DNA from: Succinivibrio dextrinosolvens DSM 3072 | GTDB taxonomy: Bacteria > Pseudomonadota > Gammaproteobacteria > Enterobacterales > Succinivibrionaceae | Direction: 5' to 3' | Assembly: GCF_900167015.1 (NCBI RefSeq) | Contig: NZ_FUXX01000007.1 | Location: forward strand, 16,174-80,173 | DNA length: 64,000 bases | Part shown: positions 57,091-64,000 of the stretch, one piece after another | Layout: every line of letters begins with the position of its first letter | Position numbering within the stretch: position 1 is the first letter of the stretch | The notes under the pieces: model-generated | Database searches by the model: none | Told to the model about the DNA's origin: nothing | Seen by the model: the letters and a program-made list of their open reading frames with translations, nothing else | Program-made: the position numbers and the translations under genes

Positions 57091-59541
57091 TTAATACAGA
57101 ACATCATCAACTTTTCTGGATAATGTTTGACCATTTAAAATCTTTACGTCTCGTGCTCCTAACAGAGGAGTTGCTGCTCTATTCAGTTTCTGAACCTTAG
57201 GTTCATTAACGTAGAGTTTTCCGTCTTCTTTAACATAGAAGTAAGAATGTCTGATGAATGTTGCGCACATAATCTTAAACAGAATAGGATCCGCAAATTC
57301 AGGAGAATTATTAGTAACCTCCACAGGCAGACGTTTTGAATATGACAGACATTTCTCAATGAACTCAGGAACATCTGATTTACCGTCCTCTGTATCCTTC
57401 AGAGCGGTAACCGCAACAAGGTAACGAACCAGATTGTGGTAAATACATCTTGATAGAATGTAGAACTCCTGATATCCGTCACCGGAAACAAACAGCATAT
57501 CATTATCTCTTGTGATATAACCCTCGTTGAGGAAGTTCTCTATGTGTTTGTCGATAAGATTATCAAGATCCTTTTCATCAACAGGTGCAAACAGCTCATG
57601 TCTTAGGAAGTAGAACAGTGAGCGCGCATGGGAACGTACGTCCTCATGCAGAATGTGACCGTTTCTTAAAATAATATTTGCAAGCAGTGCTGGAAGAGCA
57701 AACAGATGAACGATATTATTCTGGAAATAGGTTAACTGCAGAGTCTGACCATAGCTTGGTCGAACAAACTTCATATCATCACCGACATCATATAGTCTGA
57801 ATTTCTTCAGCTCCATTGCCTGTCTTATCAGGGTCATAGGTGATGCAGTTGGAATTGTGGCCCTTCTTCTTGGATCAACGTTAAGAATCTTTAAATACAT
57901 TGAAATGCATTTTTCCAGTTGACTGATACTCATTGTATGATCAGGAACATTCATAATTGCCAGGGCACACAGATTGATTCCGTTGATTGTTGCTGAATCA
58001 TTCAGATTGATAATAATTCTGTGTGCAAGCTGATTAACAATATCGTTCAGCCATGAAGGTCTTGCTGTACCCTTAGGATCGATATCATTTTTCCATCCTG
58101 GGACATTTTCATTCAGGAACTTATGTACCACGACAGGTTCACCGAAAGTTACATAGCCTCGGCCATAGTTTCTGAATCGTTTGAATATACCGAGAAGCTG
58201 CATTGCGCTTTCTTTTTTCTTGGCTTCGCCTACAAGTTCTCTCATGTAGGAACCGACCTCAGTAACGTGTTCATATCCAAGATAGGTTGGAATGAATGCT
58301 ATTGGTCTGTCTGAACCTCTAAGCTGAGACTGAACTGTCATGGCAACCATGCCTGTTCTTGGAGGCAGAGTTCTACCGGTTCTTGAGCGTCCGCCTTCAA
58401 TAAAGAATTCTGTAGCGTAACCATTCTCAAAGAGTAGACTCAGATATTCTCTGAAGATTGTGATATAGAAGTCGTCGCCCTTCATCTTTCTGCGGATAAA
58501 GTAGGAGCCACATCTTCTGATAATCTGACCTACAGGGAAGAAATTTAGATTATCTCCTGATGCAATCTGAGGTAAAGGCAGTCCTTCGTGGAAAAGTACA
58601 AAGGTAAGCAGAATATAGTCCATATGAGATCTGTGACATGGAATATAAATGATTTCATGTCCAGTTTGAACAAGCTGTCGGACTTTATCTACACCAATAA
58701 CGGTCTGACCCTGATAAATTTTGGACCAGATTGTTGAAACAATGGAATTAAAGAATCTGAGCAGAGGATATCTGGTATCTGCAACCATGATTTCAAGAAT
58801 TTCTCTGGCCTTGTTTTTCAGTTCTGGCTCTGATTTTCCTGTTTTTTTGCACTCGACTGCTATCTGTTCTAAAACAGCTGGTCTTTCAAGAATTTCCTCA
58901 ATTACCTGTTTTCTGTTTGGCAAAGGCTTTCCAACAACAGCACGTGCCTTCTGAATAAAAATCAGTTTAAATGTTCGGTTAAGATCCTTTGAGAACTTTG
59001 AATTTTCAAAGCGTTCTTTTGATTCGCTTATATTGAAGCTTCCACAGAAAATAGTACAGTTATCTCGTCCTGCAAAAATAAGATTAAAGAATTTCTTGAA
59101 TGAAGGGGTTGCTGCATTCATGCCGTGAATACCAAGTGTTTCGTAACCTGGATTTCGTGACCACAGAACTGTAATTGGAATAACCTGAATGTCCTTGGTT
59201 GTTCTCTGGTAAAATTCATACCACTTTCTGAATACAGGTTCCATGTCATGATCTTTTGAACCTGCTTTTGAGAATAAACCAGGAGCTCTAAGAGCGCAAA
59301 TTCTTGGTATCTTTTCTCCAAGTAAATTCAGCTCCTCAAAAGGAGATGGAAGGCCTAGTTTCTGGACTGCTCTTTCAATACTCATTATATTGCCTACAGA
59401 TGAAGATACAGTTATGTAGACAATTTCTTTATTCTTATCAATTTTAAGATTTTTTAGTGGCTCAAATGGAATTGTTGAACAAGTTGTCGTTATTCTGAAT
59501 GGCCAATATAAAAAAAATCTTAGAATCTTATTAATTATCAT
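57091..59541 (-). CDS. plsB: Glycerol-3-phosphate 1-O-acyltransferase PlsB
   Basis: An 816-residue membrane-associated enzyme that starts phospholipid synthesis. Motif I is IYIPCHRSHMDYILL (HX4D), then GDNLNFFPVGQIIRRCGSYFIRR (II), FFIEGGRSRTGRTLPPRTGM (III) and IAFIPTYLGYE (IV). Length matches E. coli PlsB (about 807). It uses acyl-ACP or acyl-CoA. It is followed by the FliL-like gene. Confidence 0.97.
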   Translation of the reverse strand: MIINKILRFFLYWPFRITTTCSTIPFEPLKNLKIDKNKEIVYITVSSSVGNIMSIERAVQKLGLPSPFEELNLLGEKIPRICALRAPGLFSKAGSKDHDMEPVFRKWYEFYQRTTKDIQVIPITVLWSRNPGYETLGIHGMNAATPSFKKFFNLIFAGRDNCTIFCGSFNISESKERFENSKFSKDLNRTFKLIFIQKARAVVGKPLPNRKQVIEEILERPAVLEQIAVECKKTGKSEPELKNKAREILEIMVADTRYPLLRFFNSIVSTIWSKIYQGQTVIGVDKVRQLVQTGHEIIYIPCHRSHMDYILLTFVLFHEGLPLPQIASGDNLNFFPVGQIIRRCGSYFIRRKMKGDDFYITIFREYLSLLFENGYATEFFIEGGRSRTGRTLPPRTGMVAMTVQSQLRGSDRPIAFIPTYLGYEHVTEVGSYMRELVGEAKKKESAMQLLGIFKRFRNYGRGYVTFGEPVVVHKFLNENVPGWKNDIDPKGTARPSWLNDIVNQLAHRIIINLNDSATINGINLCALAIMNVPDHTMSISQLEKCISMYLKILNVDPRRRATIPTASPMTLIRQAMELKKFRLYDVGDDMKFVRPSYGQTLQLTYFQNNIVHLFALPALLANIILRNGHILHEDVRSHARSLFYFLRHELFAPVDEKDLDNLIDKHIENFLNEGYITRDNDMLFVSGDGYQEFYILSRCIYHNLVRYLVAVTALKDTEDGKSDVPEFIEKCLSYSKRLPVEVTNNSPEFADPILFKIMCATFIRHSYFYVKEDGKLYVNEPKVQKLNRAATPLLGARDVKILNGQTLSRKVDDVLY

Positions 59542-59831
59542 GCTTCACCAAAACAGAAAGTCTTTCTGTTCAGCCTCCCAGATTTTTTTTAGCTATTTTT
59601 ACTTTTCAAAAGAAGACTATACATTTTAAAGTGTAGTTTATATCGATGCAAAAAATTACGTTTTTATTGTTTGTTTTTTTATTAGTCTTAATCTGATCAT
59701 ATTTTTTTTCGCTAATTCTAGATGCCGAATACTAAATTTTTTTAAAAAAGATTATTTTTATCATAAATATCTATGTTTTAGAAAGGTTATGACATGTAAT
59801 ATACTATCCTCGTGGACAATAGGAAATAGAA

Positions 59832-60761
59832 ATGGAAAAAACACAACTTGGACAGTATAGAAAACTGGTACTACTCGCCGGAGGGGCGTCTGTTTTTACT
59901 GCTATTCTTTTCATCCTGATCAAATTCTGTGTATGGATGATATCCTCATCTACAGTAATCTTTGCATCTTTAACTGATTCTATTTTCGATTTGCTGGCAT
60001 CTTTAGTAAATCTTCTTGCCCTGAAGTTCTCATTATCTCCTCCAGATGATGAACATCGATTCGGCCACCATAAATCTCAGTCTCTTGCCTCATTGGCTCA
60101 GGCAGCCTTCATTGGCGGTTCAGCTGTTCTACTGATTAGTCACGGCATTGAAAGGTGTGTTAATCCAGTTAATATAGAGCATATTGATTTAGCTTTATAC
60201 GTAAGTATTATCTGTATAATTTTTACCGTTCTTCTGGTGTTGTTTCAGACTTATGTTTTCAGAAAGACACAATCGGAGGCAATTGCTGCGGACAGGCTTC
60301 ACTACTTATCTGATGTGAGTTTGAATATTGGTGTTATTATTGCTCTGTTCCTCAGTAATTACGGCTATGAATGGGCCGACGGATTCTTTGCCTGCTGCAT
60401 TGGTCTGTTTATTCTAAAAGGAGCATATCAGATTGGAGTTGAAGCTGTTCAGACTCTTCTTGACCGCTCATTGGATCAGGCTTCAATGAATAAAATAATG
60501 CAGGCTATTGTAAGAACAGAAGGTGTTCTATCTATTCATGATCTGAAAACTCACAGCGCCGGTCCTATAATATTTATTCAGGGACACATTGTGATGGACG
60601 GAAAAATGAGTCTTGAGAAGGCTCATGATGTCGTTAATAAGGCTGAATTGAATATCAGACAGAATTATCCCGATGCAGAGATTATTCTGCATATGGAACC
60701 TGATGAAAAAGAAACCTATGAAACAGTAAATTTCGATGATTCGAAATTACAGCAAAATTAG
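59832..60761 (+). CDS. Cation diffusion facilitator (FieF-like)
   Basis: A 309-residue metal/proton antiporter with six membrane helices and a C-terminal cytoplasmic domain. The metal sites appear as LTDSIFDLLASLVNLLAL in helix 2 and HYLSDVSLNIG in helix 5 (HxxxD). EHRFGHHKSQSLASLAQAAFI links helices 2 and 3. The pattern fits the zinc/iron exporter FieF of Gammaproteobacteria. The C-terminal domain has HDLKTHSAGPIIFIQGHIVMD. It precedes cysE by 18 bases; the pairing has no obvious logic. Confidence 0.88.
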   Translation: MEKTQLGQYRKLVLLAGGASVFTAILFILIKFCVWMISSSTVIFASLTDSIFDLLASLVNLLALKFSLSPPDDEHRFGHHKSQSLASLAQAAFIGGSAVLLISHGIERCVNPVNIEHIDLALYVSIICIIFTVLLVLFQTYVFRKTQSEAIAADRLHYLSDVSLNIGVIIALFLSNYGYEWADGFFACCIGLFILKGAYQIGVEAVQTLLDRSLDQASMNKIMQAIVRTEGVLSIHDLKTHSAGPIIFIQGHIVMDGKMSLEKAHDVVNKAELNIRQNYPDAEIILHMEPDEKETYETVNFDDSKLQQN

Positions 60762-60779
60762 TCAATCAGAGATAAACAA

Positions 60780-61646
60780 TTGGAAACACAGGCAAACAGT
60801 AATTACGAAAATCAGGTAATTGATAGATTCTGGTCTGATTTTAAGCAACAGTCACGTTCAATTATGGAGAGCGAACCGGTTCTGGCTGACTTGTTTAACA
60901 AACTTGTCTTTACCTGTTCAAATTTCGATCAGTGTCTTGCAAGAATTATTTCTTCAAAGCTGGCAACTCGTGAAGTTGATAAACAGCAGCTGTTTCAGGT
61001 TTGTATGCAGGCTTATGCTGAAAACCGCTGTCTTCTTGAGAATGCAGTTGCTGATGTTTATGCCGTGCTTACCCGTGATCCAGCATCAAGCTCAATTGTA
61101 AGAATTCTCATGTTCCTAAAAGGTCCTCATGTTATTGAATCCTGGAGAATTTCTCATTGGCTTTGGGAACAGGACAGAAAAGATCTTGCCTGCTATATTC
61201 AAAGCAGAATTTCAGATGTATTCTCTGTGGATATCCACCCAGCAGCACGAATCGGAAAAGGACTGATGCTTGACCATGCAACCAATATTGTTATTGGTGA
61301 GACTGCTGTTATTGAGGATACTGTTTCTCTTCTTCATGATGTGACTTTAGGCGGAACCGGAAAAGAATGCGGCGATCGTCATCCTAAGGTATGCAAAGGT
61401 GTGATGATTGGTGCCGGAGCCAAAATTCTTGGCAATATCAGAATAGGTGAAGGTGCAATTGTTGGCGCTGGTTCTGTTGTTCTTGCGGATGTTCCTGCTC
61501 ACACAACGGTTGTAGGTGTACCTGCAAGAGTTATCGGACATCCTCAGATGGAAATGCCTTCTCTGGATATGGATCAGACATTCAAGGGGTGTAAATCTGA
61601 AAGCACCGAACCTTTATGTCCGGGAATCCATGTTAAACAGGTTTAA
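60780..61646 (+). CDS. cysE: Serine O-acetyltransferase
   Basis: A 288-residue enzyme that makes O-acetylserine for cysteine synthesis. The N-terminal helical domain includes ISHWLWEQDRKDLACYIQSR. The left-handed beta helix carries VDIHPAARIGKGLMLDHATN, TLGGTGKECGDRHPKV and GVMIGAGAKILGNIRIGEGA. The catalytic His/Asp and the hexapeptide repeats are intact. The start is TTG 60780. The 25-residue C-terminal extension carries two cysteines, more than in E. coli. Confidence 0.95.
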   Translation: METQANSNYENQVIDRFWSDFKQQSRSIMESEPVLADLFNKLVFTCSNFDQCLARIISSKLATREVDKQQLFQVCMQAYAENRCLLENAVADVYAVLTRDPASSSIVRILMFLKGPHVIESWRISHWLWEQDRKDLACYIQSRISDVFSVDIHPAARIGKGLMLDHATNIVIGETAVIEDTVSLLHDVTLGGTGKECGDRHPKVCKGVMIGAGAKILGNIRIGEGAIVGAGSVVLADVPAHTTVVGVPARVIGHPQMEMPSLDMDQTFKGCKSESTEPLCPGIHVKQV

Positions 61647-61706
61647 AAATACGGTAATAATAACTTAGATGTAATTTTTTATAGATTTTAAACTTGCCGT
61701 AATAAG

Positions 61707-61737
61707 ACTGTCGATTAAACTTAATATACACGACAGT
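61707..61737 (+). promoter_or_regulatory. Inverted repeat before the fructose PTS gene
   Basis: ACTGTCG (61707-61713) and CGACAGT (61731-61737) are perfect inverted copies 17 bases apart, ending just before the AAGGA ribosome binding site. It may be an operator spanning a promoter (AATATA lies between) or a leader hairpin. It does not match the Cra consensus well. Confidence 0.4.
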
Positions 61738-61751
61738 TAAAAGGAAAACTC

Positions 61752-63692
61752 ATGCGAATTTGCGATTTACTAAATCCACAGTCTGTAAGGTTAAATGTTG
61801 ATGTATCGACAAAAGAGCAGGCTATCAATAATCTTGTTGATTTAGTTGCAGAAAGCGGTTGCCTAAACGATGCTGAGCGCTTCAGAACCGCTGTATTTGA
61901 TAGAGAAGCTAAAGTTTCAACTGGTTTAGGCGAGGGCGTCGCAATCCCTCACGCAAAGAGTGCTGGTGTTACAAAGCCTGGTTTAGCAGCCATGGTTGTT
62001 CCTAAGGGAGTTGAGTTTGACAGTCTCGACGGAAAGCCAGCCAAGCTTTTTTTTATGATTGCTTCTCCTCATCATGCTTCAGATGCACATCTTGATGTAT
62101 TAGCACGTCTGTCAACTCTGCTTATTTCCGAGGATTTCAGAAATTCTCTTAATTCAGCCCAGAGTGTTGATGAGTTTTTAAGAATAATCAATAAGGCTGA
62201 TGAAGCTGAAATTGAAAAAGAAAAACAGCGCCAGCAGAAATTGAAAGCAGCTGAGGAAGAAAAACAATCGGAAGAAAATAAAGATACTTCATCTAACATA
62301 GGTTATTACGATATAGTTGCTGTGACAGCATGTCCTGCAGGTCTTTCCCATACCTATATGGCTGCCGAGGCTCTGGAAAAACAGGCCAAGGAGATGGGAA
62401 TTTCCATTAAGGTGGAAACAGATGGAGCTGCTGGAAACAGAAACAAACTTCTTCCTGAAGAGATTTCTAAAGCAAAGGCTGTTATTGTTGCTGCCGACAG
62501 AATCGTTGATATGGACAGGTTCCTGGGCAAACCATTAATTCGAGTTGGTGTTGTCGAAGGAATAAGACGACCAAAGAATCTTATCAAATCAGCTTTAGAT
62601 CCAAAGTGTCCAAAGTATCAGACTGGTTTCCTGGGCTCAACCTCTGTCTCCATGCGTCTGTATCGCCATTTAATGTCAGGAATGGCTTATCTGATGCCTC
62701 TTGCTGCTACAGCTGGTATTTTATCTGCCTTTGCAAGACTGGATATTGTTAATGATACTCAGTTTGGGTTCTTCTTTGATCGTGTCGGATACAGTATTGG
62801 TACTCTTCTTTTCCCAATCTTAAGTGCATTTATTGCTTATTCAATAAGAGGAAGAACTGCTCTGGTTGCCGGATTTACCGGTGGTGTCATGGCTGACCTT
62901 GGCGGAAGCGGTGTTATAGGTGCAGTTGTAAACGGATTTGTCGGTGGTGCTGTCGCCCTGTTGACTACCCTTTTTGCCGGAAGGTTTCTTAAAGGTCATG
63001 ATGCTACGGTTGCGCTGCTTTTGTATCCTCTGATGGGAGCTCTTGGAACAGCAGCAATTGCAGTATTTTTTACTAATATTCCTGCTGAGTTTGTTGATAG
63101 TTATATAAATTCATTCTTCGCAGAATCATCAGTGTATACTCTTGTTCTTATAGGAGCTCTTCTGGCTGGAATGATGTCGTTCGATATGGGCGGACCAATC
63201 AATAAGCTGGCTTATGCAATTGGTGTTCTGTTCCTTGCTGACAGCTTACCTGAACAGGGACCAGGTGGACTGGTTATGGCATCTATCATGGCTGGAGGCA
63301 TGGTTCCTCCTATAGCTGCCGCTTTGGCAAGCATACTTATTCCACAGGTATTTTCTGAGAAGATTAATTCTCTTAGATATATCACCCTTGGAAAGGGGCT
63401 TGTATTTATCACAGAGGGCATTATTCCTTATCTTCAGAAAAATCCTCGTGCCATGAGATCTGCATGCGTCTGCTGTTCAGCTTTGACTGGCGCCTTATCT
63501 ATGTATTTTAAGTGCTCAATATGTGCTCCTCACGGAGGTGTTTTCATTATTCCTCTTTGTGATCATCCTGTTCAGTATATTATGTCAATGCTGGCAGGAA
63601 TTGTCTTGGGAATATTTGCGTTTTCTATTATTCATCTGAGAACTTCAGATAAGGAAACTTCGAATATAGCAGTGTCATCTGACAATAATTAG
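61752..63692 (+). CDS. fruA: Fused fructose-type PTS permease EIIABC
   Basis: A 646-residue phosphotransferase permease with three domains in one chain. IIA, about residues 1-145, has the active His67 in GLGEGVAIPHAKSAG. IIB, about 185-280, has the phosphocysteine Cys194 in VAVTACPAGLSHTYMAAEAL. IIC, about 300-630, is the membrane domain with GFTGGVMADLGGSGVIGAVV and MSFDMGGPINKLAYAIG. IIA-IIB-IIC order is that of Firmicutes FruA; E. coli FruA lacks the IIA part. Likely substrate fructose or a related sugar, delivered as a phosphate. No fruK or fruB is adjacent. Confidence 0.92.
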   Translation: MRICDLLNPQSVRLNVDVSTKEQAINNLVDLVAESGCLNDAERFRTAVFDREAKVSTGLGEGVAIPHAKSAGVTKPGLAAMVVPKGVEFDSLDGKPAKLFFMIASPHHASDAHLDVLARLSTLLISEDFRNSLNSAQSVDEFLRIINKADEAEIEKEKQRQQKLKAAEEEKQSEENKDTSSNIGYYDIVAVTACPAGLSHTYMAAEALEKQAKEMGISIKVETDGAAGNRNKLLPEEISKAKAVIVAADRIVDMDRFLGKPLIRVGVVEGIRRPKNLIKSALDPKCPKYQTGFLGSTSVSMRLYRHLMSGMAYLMPLAATAGILSAFARLDIVNDTQFGFFFDRVGYSIGTLLFPILSAFIAYSIRGRTALVAGFTGGVMADLGGSGVIGAVVNGFVGGAVALLTTLFAGRFLKGHDATVALLLYPLMGALGTAAIAVFFTNIPAEFVDSYINSFFAESSVYTLVLIGALLAGMMSFDMGGPINKLAYAIGVLFLADSLPEQGPGGLVMASIMAGGMVPPIAAALASILIPQVFSEKINSLRYITLGKGLVFITEGIIPYLQKNPRAMRSACVCCSALTGALSMYFKCSICAPHGGVFIIPLCDHPVQYIMSMLAGIVLGIFAFSIIHLRTSDKETSNIAVSSDNN

Positions 63693-63723
63693 AATGGCGT
63701 AATGTGAGAAATTGAATTTTAAA

Positions 63724-63755
63724 AGAGGGTGACTAAAAAGGTCGCCCTCTATTTT
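63724..63755 (+). terminator. Rho-independent terminator of the fructose PTS gene
   Basis: AGAGGGTGAC (63724-63733) pairs with GTCGCCCTCT (63741-63750) with one G-U pair, followed by ATTTTT. Confidence 0.9.
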
Positions 63756-63851
63756 TACCTAAATTTTGTGGTTTTATTAACATTATTGATAATATTTTTA
63801 TATTAAAACTTTATCTATTTCCTTGATATACAAAGTTAATATACTATACTT

Positions 63852-63875
63852 AATAATATAAAGAGTTATATTATT
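63852..63875 (+). promoter_or_regulatory. Hairpin just upstream of the transposase start
   Basis: AATAATATAA (63852-63861) and TTATATTATT (63866-63875) form a perfect 10-bp stem with a 4-base loop, 12 bases before the ATG. It would occlude the ribosome binding region in long transcripts, a common way for insertion sequences to limit transposase translation. Confidence 0.5.
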
Positions 63876-63887
63876 GGTAATATCGTT

Positions 63888-64000
63888 ATGGATAAAGAAG
63901 ATCTTTTCAAACCCTATATTCAAGATGATTTAGCCTTACTTCCTCCTTGTATTGGTGATTTTATCTCCCCTTCAGATCCCGTCAGACTCGTAAGTACAAT
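63888..64000 (+). mobile_element. Start of an IS1182-like transposase (cut by window edge)
   Basis: The 37 visible codons read MDKEDLFKPYIQDDLALLPP followed by CIGDFISPSDPVRLVST. This opening (tyrosine-x-x-aspartate/glutamine, LLPP, then an xxDPVR segment) resembles IS1182-family transposases. The catalytic part lies outside the window. The terminal inverted repeat of the element cannot be placed, though 63756-63887 is very AT-rich. Confidence 0.6.

Noticed and set aside
59542..59831. Hidden gene or RNA in the plsB-fieF gap
   Set aside because: Very AT-rich with only a 15-codon hydrophobic frame and short homopolymer runs; nothing that supports a feature.

Overview
The window looks like about 64 kb of the chromosome of a low-GC, anaerobic gammaproteobacterium. 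The ATP synthase, MreB, RpoH, EF-P/EarP, Mla and Lpt proteins are clearly gammaproteobacterial. A class III ribonucleotide reductase, an oxygen-sensitive serine dehydratase and fermentative sugar-acid genes suggest anaerobic life. A member of the Succinivibrionaceae (Aeromonadales) is my best guess; this is inference from protein character and base composition, not a database result. TTG start codons are frequent (parA, atpF, rpoH, ptsN, mreC, cysE).

Layout. 1-5.6 kb, minus strand: pqiB (cut by the window edge), pqiA, nrdG, a 52-residue glycyl-radical peptide and nrdD. 5.8-8.7 kb: earP and efp (EF-P rhamnosylation), then a GNAT acetyltransferase behind a structured leader. 8.7-10 kb: an AT-rich region that looks like oriC, made of two related modules spaced exactly 852 bp apart with a DUF3781-type gene between them. 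10-22.2 kb: mnmG-rsmG-parA-parB-atpIBEFHAGDC, the classical origin-proximal order. 22.6-25.3 kb: serine transport and deamination. 25.4-28.4 kb: rsmD diverging from ftsY-rpoH, without ftsEX between them. 28.4-34.4 kb, minus strand: kdsC-lptC-lptA-lptB-rpoN-hpf-ptsN-rapZ. 34.7-38.3 kb: mlaFEDCB-darP. 38.3-41.6 kb, minus strand: uvrA and a DUF2750 gene. 41.9-47.5 kb: ssb, mreBCD, maf, tldD. 47.6-53.1 kb: edd-gntK diverging from a TRAP transporter (dctQMP). 53.1-55.1 kb: two tandem BASS-like carriers. 55.2-59.5 kb: pmbA, then plsB-fliL on the minus strand. 59.8-63.7 kb: fieF, cysE and a fused fructose PTS permease. 63.9 kb: the start of an IS1182-like transposase, cut by the window edge.

How the genes fit together. 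Three outer-membrane systems sit close together: PqiAB and Mla (two MCE-type lipid systems) and LptABC with KdsC (lipopolysaccharide export and Kdo synthesis). EarP and EF-P form an enzyme-substrate pair. TldD and PmbA are both present but separated. The edd/gntK/TRAP set looks like a gluconate or related sugar-acid uptake and catabolism locus.

Most worth a second look: the class III ribonucleotide reductase split so that its glycyl-radical segment is a separate small gene; the duplicated origin module; a pseudoknot-capable leader before the GNAT gene in which two identical segments compete for the sequence that would mask the ribosome binding site; ParB with a roughly 245-residue acidic repeat tail; and a twin CX9C insertion in ATP synthase subunit a. 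Everything here was read by eye; no searches or folding programs were run.
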